Assembly: GCA_022600195.1 (NCBI GenBank)
Contig: JAHZKX010000080.1
Location: 1 to 45,741, forward strand
Length of the DNA stretch: 45,741 nt
DNA from: Planctomycetota bacterium
Lineage (GTDB): Bacteria > Planctomycetota > Planctomycetia > Planctomycetales > Planctomycetaceae
Reading direction: 5' to 3'
Made by a program: the position numbers and the translations under genes. How positions within the stretch are numbered: the first letter of the stretch is position 1; each line of letters opens with the position of its first letter. Positions 35,655-44,731 of the stretch are shown piece after piece. The notes beneath the pieces were generated by a model that saw only the letters and a list, made by a program, of their open reading frames with translations, did no database searches and had not been told where the DNA came from.

Positions 35655-38600
35655 TTAATGATGATGATGGAATGCAGCGTCTTTTGCGTTTCCTCCTGAG
35701 AGCACGTACGCGAGCAGATCAAGAATCTGCTCTTTGTCCAACGTATTGAGCAAGTCTGCCGGCATGATGGAGACGGGAGAGGTACGTCGGAATTCGATAG
35801 AACTCTTTAAAACCTTCTGCTCCTTCACCTGGGGTGGCCCCGTTACAATTGTCATTGAAGTCTCATCTTCAGAGACAATGTTCCCATTGAGACTCCGTCC
35901 ATCTTCCAGCACGAGAAGTACCGTTTTGTACTTGTCCTCAATTTTGCGGGAGGGCTCCAGAATCTCCGACAAAATTGCTTTGGCGTCGTTCTTATGCTTT
36001 TTCACAACTTCATCAAGATTGGGACCGATGGAGAGATTTTTGCCGAGTGTAACGCTGTTCTTATCCAGCTTGTGACACTGTGCACAGGCAAGCTTCGTGA
36101 ACAGTTCCTTCCCTCTGGAAAAAGTCCGATGTTGCCCCACACGTTTCACATCTTTCTCCAGATCAGCCAGTTTCCATTTAGTAATTTTGGTAACCTGTTC
36201 CGGGTTCTTAGCGAGAAACTCCTTGAGATCGTTAGTCACATACATCATTCCACGCATTAGCAGGTGGTGGCCGGGAAAAGAGCAGATGTAAGGATACGCG
36301 CCTTCTTTTGTCGGAGCAGTGAATTCGATGACCTGCTCCTGACCATGATCGACGAGTTTACTGGCCCAGAGAATTTCTTTACTCTCCGGAACAAAACCGA
36401 CCGAAAACCCACTGGCTCCCAAAGCAATCGCCTTCAGGCCAACTTCATCAGCCTTACCAGGATTCACAAGCATGATGTTGTGAGGCATATAATCCGGGTT
36501 GGCAAACGTGAGTTTTACCTTTTTTCCAGGCTTCACGGTGAGTTTCGTCACGTCATATCTCATGCGCTCGCGGACCGTACCGATGCGAATCGTCGTGAGT
36601 TCAGGTGTATCGCTGAGAATGCCTGACTTTTGTGTCGCAGCTTCCTCAGATTCTGCAATCACACCGCCACGCATAGTGCTTTCGACGTTGAACCACAAAT
36701 GCTTCACCGTATTCGCAGCAATACGAGCGTGCGGCTCGGGAGACTTTAAAAGTAGACCCAGTAATTCAAGATTTCGATCATTGTGTTGCTGATGTAACCA
36801 GAGCGCTTCGAGTAAATGATGCGCATCTTCTTTTTTGTTTGGATCAAACTGCTTGACCCAATCCTTCGTAGCCGAGATCACTGCGTCTGAATCGCGTTCA
36901 CTCAGTTCAACTCGGGTACGATGGCGAATTCCATCAATGGGTGATTTCAGATTGTCTAGCAATGCGGCAATGGGCTGGCCATCTATGGCAACCGGCTTTT
37001 GCAGAGGACGACCCTTGGCGGTCATTCTGTAAACGCGGCCATGCTTATGGTCGCGGTTAGGATCGCGTACATTGTGTTGCATATGGCCGATGATCACATT
37101 ATGCCAGTCGCAGAAATACAGCGAGCCATCGGGAGCAAAAATCGCATCAGCGGGGCGGAAATTCTTGTCTCCGCTCATCATGAGACCTTTTGATTTATCA
37201 TCCGTCTTGGATCCATCGGCATTCAGCCTCGTGACTGTCAAATCGTCACCGGCAGGCTCGCCCCATACGGTACCTTTCTCGCCGTCGCGTGCCAGGTCAT
37301 AGTGCTTGATGCCCAGAAATCCAATCACGTTACAGATCAGGAAATCGCCTTGCATTGATTCAGGGAAGTGGGCACTGCTGACCACTTCACTGGCAGTCAC
37401 GGGCCGCACTTCTTTCTTCAACAGCTCGTGCATTTTGAACCCGGATTTTTCCGGACGAACCTGATACGCGCGGCCGCCGGTACCATCGGTCGCGTAGTGA
37501 TAACCCCAGTAGTCAAATGAGATGCCGTGCGGGTTTGGTGAATTGACTGCATGCATCGAGATCGTGAACCGCCGCGGATCGAAGCGATACATGGCCGATT
37601 CAGCAGCCTGTAAAGAAGGTCCCCAGGGGTGTTCGTGGTTATGCACCATGAAAACACCGCTCTGCCAGTAAATGGCACCATCGGGTCCATAGATCAAATT
37701 GTTCGCTGCGTGATGGGTATCAGATGAATCGAGACCTTGCAACATCACAGTACGGACATCGGCTACATCATCGCCATCGGTATCTTTCAGGAACACAATT
37801 TCCGGCGCGGAAGCAACCAGAACGCCACCATTCCAGAATTCAAAGCCCAGTGGATTCTGGATACGAGCAAACTCGGTTACGCGATCTGCTTTGCCATCTT
37901 TGTTATCATCATGCAAAATGATTAAGGCATCGTTCATCTCTTTCAATGGTTCCCACTTGGGGTATGTCGGCCAAACCGCGGCCCACAGTCGTCCTTTGGT
38001 ATCGAACTGCATTTGCACCGGGTTGACCAGTTCGGGAAACTGTTTTTCATCGGCGAACAGGCTGACTTCAAAACCATCAGCGACAGCCATATGCTTGATG
38101 CCTGCCTCCCCACTGATGTAGTTGAGATTCCCCTCTTTGATCGCACTGGAACTCTTGCTGCCCCCACCCACATTCGAGATCACTTTAACAGGCTGCGGCA
38201 CATTGCTGTCGTCAACTTTCAAGTCCTGACCTTTGGCGACGGCCCAGATTCGAGCATCCCGATTCATGGTCATCACATCCAACATTGAGAGCTCGTGCTG
38301 TAATACAACGGCGTTGGTTTGATCGTTCGTAAACTTCAGAATGGACCGGCCGCCCCAGACATCATTGCCATCACGAGCGCGATAGCGATTATTCCACTTA
38401 TAAGCCTTATCCAGCACAGCTGAGCGAAGGGGTTCCATCGTTTGCGACGCGGTTACCTTATGGCCAAACAGGGCTGATGAAATCACTTCGGCAAGCTGTT
38501 TGTTGCCTTCCTCAGTCAGATGAATTCCGTTGATTGTCAGTGGCGTGCTCGACTCCTTAAACAATTGCAAAGAAGGATGGAACAGGTCAACATACGCGAC

Positions 38601-40823
38601 CCCCGCTTTCCGGGCGGCAGCGGCGGTTGCCCTGGTGTAGGCGGCGAGCTGAATATTGTGCGCCTTGCCATCAGGCACGTTTTTACTACCTGTGTCTTCA
38701 TGGGCGATGGGACTGAACAAAACAATTCGTGGGAATGTTTTTCCGTTTGCTTTGGAACCGCGCGTTTTTTTGACGAAATCGATCAATGTTTTTTGATATT
38801 CGCCTGCCTTCTTGACGCCTTGAAATGATTCGTTGTAGCCAAAGAACGCGAATACAACGTCCGCCTTCACATGCCGAAGAACCTCGGTCACTGTGGCTGC
38901 GCCTTTGCTGCGTGGGAACGAATTGGGACGATCACCACTCGCGCTCAGATTGCGAATGCGCACCTGCTTGTCTTGCAACTCACTTTGCAACAACGTTTCC
39001 AGCCACCCGTCATGCTGCATTCGATCAGGAAGTCCATTACCGAGAATGGCAACAACATCGCCTTTTTGAAAGGCAAACGGAATCGGATCGCGGTAGTTCG
39101 CCGGTACATCAACGAGTGTCGGGTCAGGGGCCTGACTATGTGACTTCGACCCGACTGACTTCGAAGTTGACTTATAAGGGACACCGGGCTTTCCGTTGAA
39201 AGTCAGATAATTCTGCTTTCCACGCTTCTTGATATCAATCTCCATAACAAAGGGAGCGGCCACTTTCGTTAACCGGAACACCTCTTTGCGATTCTCATCC
39301 AACAGCGTCAGCGTGAAATCTTCCAGGCGGCCCTCAAATCCACTACGGTTCCAGACACCAACCTTTTCCACATCGACAGCCCGACCGAGATCGACTTCCC
39401 ACCAGGGATTCTTTGTCCCCGCATTGGCAGTATGCGTCTGCCCGCCTTTGTTCCAATCCGAGCTTTTATTTCCATCCAGGGCCTTAGCTGCGACTCCTGA
39501 ACCATTGGTACTCGACTGTGTGGCCTTGGCGCCCTTTGCGATATTTTTACCACCGCTGATGACTTCGACTTCTGCCAATGTAAGAATACGCTTGCCACCC
39601 GGAAGTTCGATACGAACGAAACGTGCAGGCTTACCTGTGACGAGTGAAGCTGTTACTTTCGATGACTTTTTGGTCTTCGCTCTGTTTTTCTTGTTTTGTG
39701 ATTTCTTGCGATTCTTCTTTTTTTCTGCTGGTTTTTTTGTGTTGTTATTGGCGGGGATCCGACTTTTGAACCCTGCATACATTTCCGGTTTGATACCACG
39801 CGCGTAAGTGCCATTGCCAAATGTATTGGGTTTGAACGGCCCTACGAAGGTCACGTTGGCATCCGGCTTGATCGCTTCTTCCATTCCCAGTGCCCAGAAA
39901 CATCCATTGACCATCATCCGACGGTAACCCTCATTCAACAGGTCTTCAGGCGTTCCATAGAGCGAAGTAAAAACGCGTGCCTTCTTTCCCGATTTGGATG
40001 TATACGACCGCGTCCATTCGGAAGGCATGGGCGGCTTGGTTTTGTCGGCAGGAGAATCCTGCTTCATGCCGTCAAGAGGTTGAGCCATCGTCAATATTTC
40101 ACCATCGGTGGGCTTGCCGACATAGCCGCCCGCCTGCACCCAGATCTCTTTCACACCACGCAAAATCGGATGTGTTTTCTTGTCATCGACGATTGTGATA
40201 CGTGTACTCTGCTGATGATTTCTACCGTAGTGACCCACCCATGTTTGCCCCAGTACCTGATGACCAAAGCCGAGTTCGAAATCCTTGTCTTTACTGTTAT
40301 AGGAATATTCCGAGAAAGGAGCTGTGGCAGGCATATTGAATGCGTGCGTTGCGGTTCGCAATCCCACCACTGGGCCGCCGCGTTTGAGGTAAGCATCGAA
40401 ATGCTTCATCTGTTCTTCGGGAAAATTCTGAAATCGCAGAAACACAACAGCGAGATCCGCATCCTTGAGCACTTCGATGCCCGGCATGTTTGAGTTGCCC
40501 GCAACAATTTCTCCGGTTTCCTTGTCGATATTAAACAGCACAGTGCATTTGAAGCCGTGATGTTTAGCCAAAATTCGTGCCAGTCCAGGCAACGATTCTT
40601 CAGACCGATATTCATGATCGCCTGCGAGGAAAACAATGTGCTTTCCTTTACCAACTCCATCAGTACCTTCGTAGACCAAAGGTGCTGCCTGGGCAAAATC
40701 TGCAACGAGGAGTGATAAGCAAAAAGAAAAAGCCCAAAAAGCGGAATTCACTGAAGGGCCTGCAATGATGCGGTAGAGATATTTCATAGTTTGCGCGTAA
40801 TCCATAAAAAGAGCCAGGAGCAT
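35655..40823 (-). CDS. Giant exported ThuA/F5-8C/SGNH/PVC-dehydrogenase/cupredoxin/cytochrome c fusion
   Basis: 1722 aa, one of the longest frames here. Order, approximate residues: signal peptide region (to 47); ThuA-like (60-320; KHIVFLAGDHEY); Lys-rich linker (363-390); F5/8 type C-like (400-530; AKALDGN, NPWWEVDLG); SGNH-like (580-790) with active-site changes G597 for Ser and N765 for Asp; PVC-type membrane-bound dehydrogenase propeller (911-1270; FEVSLFADEKQ, VNPVQMQFDTKGRLW); helical repeats (1285-1390); cupredoxin (1420-1530) with ligands H1448, C1514, H1519 and M1523; and TIGR02603-like haem domain (1565-1715; CAQCH at 1580-1584). It ends in HHHH. Role: probably an extracytoplasmic redox enzyme passing electrons through copper and haem; the substrate is unknown. 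ATGs at 40805 and 40787 are alternative starts, the latter giving a cleaner signal peptide. Confidence 0.92.
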   Translation of the reverse strand: MLLALFMDYAQTMKYLYRIIAGPSVNSAFWAFSFCLSLLVADFAQAAPLVYEGTDGVGKGKHIVFLAGDHEYRSEESLPGLARILAKHHGFKCTVLFNIDKETGEIVAGNSNMPGIEVLKDADLAVVFLRFQNFPEEQMKHFDAYLKRGGPVVGLRTATHAFNMPATAPFSEYSYNSKDKDFELGFGHQVLGQTWVGHYGRNHQQSTRITIVDDKKTHPILRGVKEIWVQAGGYVGKPTDGEILTMAQPLDGMKQDSPADKTKPPMPSEWTRSYTSKSGKKARVFTSLYGTPEDLLNEGYRRMMVNGCFWALGMEEAIKPDANVTFVGPFKPNTFGNGTYARGIKPEMYAGFKSRIPANNNTKKPAEKKKNRKKSQNKKNRAKTKKSSKVTASLVTGKPARFVRIELPGGKRILTLAEVEVISGGKNIAKGAKATQSSTNGSGVAAKALDGNKSSDWNKGGQTHTANAGTKNPWWEVDLGRAVDVEKVGVWNRSGFEGRLEDFTLTLLDENRKEVFRLTKVAAPFVMEIDIKKRGKQNYLTFNGKPGVPYKSTSKSVGSKSHSQAPDPTLVDVPANYRDPIPFAFQKGDVVAILGNGLPDRMQHDGWLETLLQSELQDKQVRIRNLSASGDRPNSFPRSKGAATVTEVLRHVKADVVFAFFGYNESFQGVKKAGEYQKTLIDFVKKTRGSKANGKTFPRIVLFSPIAHEDTGSKNVPDGKAHNIQLAAYTRATAAAARKAGVAYVDLFHPSLQLFKESSTPLTINGIHLTEEGNKQLAEVISSALFGHKVTASQTMEPLRSAVLDKAYKWNNRYRARDGNDVWGGRSILKFTNDQTNAVVLQHELSMLDVMTMNRDARIWAVAKGQDLKVDDSNVPQPVKVISNVGGGSKSSSAIKEGNLNYISGEAGIKHMAVADGFEVSLFADEKQFPELVNPVQMQFDTKGRLWAAVWPTYPKWEPLKEMNDALIILHDDNKDGKADRVTEFARIQNPLGFEFWNGGVLVASAPEIVFLKDTDGDDVADVRTVMLQGLDSSDTHHAANNLIYGPDGAIYWQSGVFMVHNHEHPWGPSLQAAESAMYRFDPRRFTISMHAVNSPNPHGISFDYWGYHYATDGTGGRAYQVRPEKSGFKMHELLKKEVRPVTASEVVSSAHFPESMQGDFLICNVIGFLGIKHYDLARDGEKGTVWGEPAGDDLTVTRLNADGSKTDDKSKGLMMSGDKNFRPADAIFAPDGSLYFCDWHNVIIGHMQHNVRDPNRDHKHGRVYRMTAKGRPLQKPVAIDGQPIAALLDNLKSPIDGIRHRTRVELSERDSDAVISATKDWVKQFDPNKKEDAHHLLEALWLHQQHNDRNLELLGLLLKSPEPHARIAANTVKHLWFNVESTMRGGVIAESEEAATQKSGILSDTPELTTIRIGTVRERMRYDVTKLTVKPGKKVKLTFANPDYMPHNIMLVNPGKADEVGLKAIALGASGFSVGFVPESKEILWASKLVDHGQEQVIEFTAPTKEGAYPYICSFPGHHLLMRGMMYVTNDLKEFLAKNPEQVTKITKWKLADLEKDVKRVGQHRTFSRGKELFTKLACAQCHKLDKNSVTLGKNLSIGPNLDEVVKKHKNDAKAILSEILEPSRKIEDKYKTVLLVLEDGRSLNGNIVSEDETSMTIVTGPPQVKEQKVLKSSIEFRRTSPVSIMPADLLNTLDKEQILDLLAYVLSGGNAKDAAFHHHH

Positions 40824-41006
40824 CTGGATGTAAAATTATTGGGACTCCCAGTTTAATTGTGAACCGGGGCAGAAGAAAGGGTTTCACTTCCCATCTGATG
40901 TAAAAAGAAGGCGATTACGACGAGAAAGGCTTCCTGCAACACATTAACTACTGCTCTTTCGTTCCGTTTTGGGAGGTGGTATAGCATAAATTCTGCAACC
41001 GTTGCC

Positions 41007-42263
41007 TCACCCCAATAGTTTCAGACCCGTCATTGTTCCGGTACCTGTACCAAACGTATCGGTTTCCATGCCCAGTCGTTGGAGCATGGAAACGAACAGT
41101 TTTGGTAACGGGTAATTGTTTTTGGGATCAAAAGCCAGGTGCTGCCCATGTTGGAACCCACCACCTGCAAGCAGGATAGGCATATTTTTTGTGTCGTGGC
41201 TGCTGGCGTTACCCAAATTCGAACCGAACAGCACACTCGTCGAATCGAGCAGCGTGCCTCCCAATTCCGAGGTTTCGTTTAGTTTCTTTAGAAAACCGTG
41301 GAACTCCTGAAACAAAGCGGATTCCACCATCGTCAACTGTGCAATTTTTTCGGGATCTTTTCCATGATGCGAAAGATTATGATAATCGATGTTAACGCCG
41401 GGAATGACAGGAACGGCATTCATGCCGGCAATGTTATATGTAACAAATCGCGTTGAATCCGTTTCGAGCGCGAGGTGAATGACGTCGTACATTAATCGCA
41501 TGCGTTCCACAATTTTTTTGTTGTCTGTTTCGTCGCGTGGAGGTTTCGCCTTTACTTGCGGTTTCGGTTTTTTTTCCCAGGCTTCTGCTTTAGCAAGACG
41601 ACGTTCAGCCTCGCGTACGGCTTCGAAATACTGATCCAGCTTTTGACGATCGCGTCCGCTTAAAGTGCGTTCCATTCGTCTTGTTTTGTCCATCACGACA
41701 TCCAGAACGCTTTGACCGTCTTGTAGTCGTTGCATCTGCTGTGCTTGCTCATTTGCTTTGCCTGCTAGAAATAACTTTCGAAAGACAAACGAAGGTCTTA
41801 TCATCGTCGGAATCTCAACACCGCTGCGAGACCACGAGAGCCCAGGACCGGAACTACTTAATGACAGCGACGCAAAACGTGTTTCACTTCCAAATTCTGC
41901 CGCTGCAATTTGATCCAGAGAAATGGTGTTACGAAATCCCGCGCTATTAGGATGTGGTGCACATGTCAGGTACGACTTGTACGATGCGTGACCACCGCCG
42001 ACTTCTGGATGCGATGTCCCGGAAATGACCGTGAGTTGATCTCGATAATCAGCGAGCAACTTGAGGTAAGTGGGCAATTCATACTTACGACCGTTTTGTT
42101 CCGGAATCATATTGGGGGCATGCAAGCCCAATCCAATATTGATTGCAACGATGCGACGCCGATGCGATTTGGCTTCCTGAGCCGACACCATCGATTCAAG
42201 GAACGGCAAAGCGAAGACCACGCCACAGCCACGAAGGAATTTTCTGCGATGTATTTTTGTCAT
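41007..42263 (-). CDS. DUF1552 exported protein (pair 2)
   Basis: A 418-aa DUF1552 paralogue. It starts with IHRRKFLRGCGVVFALPFLES, a Tat-like twin-arginine signal, then MIPEQNGRKYELPTYL, VISGTSHPEVGGGHASYKSYLT, the charged helix LDQYFEAVREAERRLAKAEAW, NLSHHGKDPEKI, VLFGSNLGNASSHDTKNMP, and a TMTGLKLLG end. It shares the layout of the pair 1 gene but is clearly diverged. Its ATG overlaps the stop of the DUF1592-type gene at 42260 by four bases, implying translational coupling in one operon. The role is unknown; see the pair 1 entry. Confidence 0.92.
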   Translation of the reverse strand: MTKIHRRKFLRGCGVVFALPFLESMVSAQEAKSHRRRIVAINIGLGLHAPNMIPEQNGRKYELPTYLKLLADYRDQLTVISGTSHPEVGGGHASYKSYLTCAPHPNSAGFRNTISLDQIAAAEFGSETRFASLSLSSSGPGLSWSRSGVEIPTMIRPSFVFRKLFLAGKANEQAQQMQRLQDGQSVLDVVMDKTRRMERTLSGRDRQKLDQYFEAVREAERRLAKAEAWEKKPKPQVKAKPPRDETDNKKIVERMRLMYDVIHLALETDSTRFVTYNIAGMNAVPVIPGVNIDYHNLSHHGKDPEKIAQLTMVESALFQEFHGFLKKLNETSELGGTLLDSTSVLFGSNLGNASSHDTKNMPILLAGGGFQHGQHLAFDPKNNYPLPKLFVSMLQRLGMETDTFGTGTGTMTGLKLLG

Positions 42264-44623
42264 GGTTTTTGAAATCCAGGGCTGAGAACGATGGCATGTA
42301 TGAGTGAACGGAAGCCATAGTTCTGTTGACGTGTTTGGTGCACAATCTCTTCAACGGCTGGTCGATCAGAAAATCCGATCTTACGCCCTAATGCATAGGT
42401 CAAGAGCTTTCCCGCGAGGTTTCTTGTCAGCTGATCGGGCTTTGCCGCGAGAATTTTTCTGAAATCGCGAATGTTTTGAATTGGTTGTCCATCTGGCATT
42501 TGTCCCGAAGCATCCACAGGTTGTCCAATACGGTATCTCACCCAGGCAAACGTAAACGGAGCCTTCTGGAGCCCCGCGCGTTTGCCAGCTTGAGCCATCG
42601 TACGATATTCATCGCGAAATCCTCCAATCGGATCGAAACATTCCAGAGCAAATCCCGGTGGATCGATTTTCCGATGGCAGGCGGCACACGATTCGATGTC
42701 ACGATGTTTTGCAAGCTGCTCTCGAATTGTTGTTGCCCCACGGATGTCCGGTTCAATCGAACCAACATTGTCGGGTGGTGGCGATGTCGGCTGCCCTAGA
42801 ATGTTTTCCAGAATCCAGGCGCCGCGGAGAACAGGAGATGTATACGTGCCGTTGGCAGTGACTTTCAGAACACTCGCATGGGTCAATAATCCCCCCCGTG
42901 GGCTGTCCGCGGGTAAGTTGACTTTACAAAATTTCTGTCCTTCCACTCCGGTGATACCATAATGACCGGCGAGTCGACCATTTAAAAATGTGAAATCTGA
43001 ATCTACGAAATTCACGAGGCTCAGATTTTTTTTCAAAATCTCTTCAAAGAATAATTCCGTCTCCTGCACCATAGAGATTCTGAGTAGTTCATCAAATTCA
43101 GGATAGAGACTGGCATCCGGTTCGGTGAAGTTAATGTCGCGCAGATCGAGCCACTGCCCCGCGAAATTCTTTGTAAAGGCTGATGCTTTCGGAGACTTCA
43201 GCATGCGTTCTACCTGCTCACGAAGTACTCCTGATTGCTGCAGAGAACCTTTATTGGCAAGAGACATCAATTCTTCGTCAGGCATAGAAGACCAGAGAAA
43301 GTAGGAGAGGCGCGCAGCAAGCGCGTGCTGGCTGATTTGTGCTGAACCGGGTTCATTCAGAAAGAGAAAATCGGGTGAGCATAGAATCGCTTTGAGACTC
43401 ACTCGCAAGGAGGATTCGAAGGAACGACCACTTGCAGCTGAACGGGTAAAGAGTTTCAGATATGTCTCCAATTCCGCTGACTGGACAGGTCGTCTAAACG
43501 CAAGTGGCAGCACTCTGCTTAGAATTTCCGCCGCGTCCTTTGCGTCCGCGGTGTTCACGTTGATATTACCTAACAAGCGAAATTTCGCAGGCGGTGGCCA
43601 GGCATCAATGGGACCTTCGATCGTAATATCGCCAATTTCAATTCCCGGCTCTGGATAGGTATTGGCGTCTTTTCGTGTATCGCGAGTACCATAGCATTTA
43701 GGTTGAAATGTTCCATTGGGTTCTACAAGTCGATCTGTGAATTCAATGGTCGTCCATTTGTTGGGGGGAACATCATAATAGCCAACCAGATGGCGTTCCC
43801 TGCGGTTCACAATCGTATCACCTCCATAAATACGCAATGTGACCGGCTTTTCGCTTTGTATCGCTCGAACACGCATCGTGCCGCGATAGGTTCCAGGGGG
43901 AACTCGCAGGCGCGCAAAGTTCACCAGATTCGTGGGACAATAACCAGACTGGAAAATCACCAGGCCCTCATCTGTGCGACGAAACATCTTTCCGATGTGT
44001 TTATCGAGTTGTGGACGGCCCTTCCAATCAACCTGCTTCAACAGATTGGTCTCATGCCTGATAAATTTTGGTTTGATGCTTGTTCCAAAGACGGAATCAA
44101 GAACCTGATCGGCTGCCTCCAGGTAGGCAGTCATCGCTTCCGCGGAAACAGCAAGCCCTTCACCGACTGTGTCAAAACCATTGGTTGAAGAATCTTCGGG
44201 CAACCCGTTCGCAGTAGCGTCTGTATGAAAAATGTCCCGAACCGTGTTTTGATATTCATGTCGATTTAATCGTCTGAGGACAACATCATTCCGATTCGCT
44301 TCCGCCTTTTTAATGGAAACGGCCAAAGTCTTTAAAAACTCAGCATATTGAGCGGCGTTTGGCCTTGCTTCACTTGCGGGAGGCATCTCGCCTGATACAA
44401 CTCGATCATGGATCAGCACCCACCGTCGCGTTATTTCTTCATTGGAAAGATCAAAGCCCAGGGTTTCCAGATTCAAGCCGCCATCTGGTTCGTCTCCACT
44501 GTGACAGCTGAAACATTTTGATTCAGTGAATGCAGAAAGTGTGGACGGAGTTTTGCTGTGTGCCACACCTGTGATGTGCAACATGACTGAGAACAGGAAA
44601 ATGACAAATGGTAGAAACTTCAT
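42260..44623 (-). CDS. DUF1587/1592/1588/1585 cytochrome-type exported protein (pair 2)
   Basis: A 787-aa exported protein. The longest frame begins at a TTG (44632), but the ATG at 44623 is preferred, with agg about ten bases upstream. The signal peptide is MKFLPFVIFLFSVMLHI. Haem motif 1 is CFSCH (about 37-41 here), then RRLNRHEYQNTVRDIF (DUF1587), AFRRPVQSAELETYLKLF (DUF1595), LAARLSYFLWSSMPDEELM and FAGQWLDLRD (DUF1592), GGLLTHASVLKVTANGTYTSPVLR (DUF1588), a second motif CAACH, and LAGKLLTYALGRKIG (DUF1585). It lacks some middle sequence of the pair 1 protein, so it is about 75 residues shorter. The DUF1552 gene overlaps its stop by four bases. Substrate and function unknown. Confidence 0.92.
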   Translation of the reverse strand: MKFLPFVIFLFSVMLHITGVAHSKTPSTLSAFTESKCFSCHSGDEPDGGLNLETLGFDLSNEEITRRWVLIHDRVVSGEMPPASEARPNAAQYAEFLKTLAVSIKKAEANRNDVVLRRLNRHEYQNTVRDIFHTDATANGLPEDSSTNGFDTVGEGLAVSAEAMTAYLEAADQVLDSVFGTSIKPKFIRHETNLLKQVDWKGRPQLDKHIGKMFRRTDEGLVIFQSGYCPTNLVNFARLRVPPGTYRGTMRVRAIQSEKPVTLRIYGGDTIVNRRERHLVGYYDVPPNKWTTIEFTDRLVEPNGTFQPKCYGTRDTRKDANTYPEPGIEIGDITIEGPIDAWPPPAKFRLLGNINVNTADAKDAAEILSRVLPLAFRRPVQSAELETYLKLFTRSAASGRSFESSLRVSLKAILCSPDFLFLNEPGSAQISQHALAARLSYFLWSSMPDEELMSLANKGSLQQSGVLREQVERMLKSPKASAFTKNFAGQWLDLRDINFTEPDASLYPEFDELLRISMVQETELFFEEILKKNLSLVNFVDSDFTFLNGRLAGHYGITGVEGQKFCKVNLPADSPRGGLLTHASVLKVTANGTYTSPVLRGAWILENILGQPTSPPPDNVGSIEPDIRGATTIREQLAKHRDIESCAACHRKIDPPGFALECFDPIGGFRDEYRTMAQAGKRAGLQKAPFTFAWVRYRIGQPVDASGQMPDGQPIQNIRDFRKILAAKPDQLTRNLAGKLLTYALGRKIGFSDRPAVEEIVHQTRQQNYGFRSLIHAIVLSPGFQKP

Positions 44624-44731
44624 CAGAGACAAACCTGCCTGGTGCGGACACTCGAAATTTTATAGATCAAATACAATGACAGTTCCTGTAACACAGGGAA
44701 TTCGATTTTGATAATGTGACGATTCCAGTCA

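Noticed and set aside
35655-35669. HHHH end as an engineered tag
   Set aside because: It is in a genomic frame with native context, and a purification tag would normally be six His with a vector linker.
39229-39807. 192-aa frame opposite the fusion gene
   Set aside because: It is antisense to a clearly domain-rich region; a shadow of codon bias.
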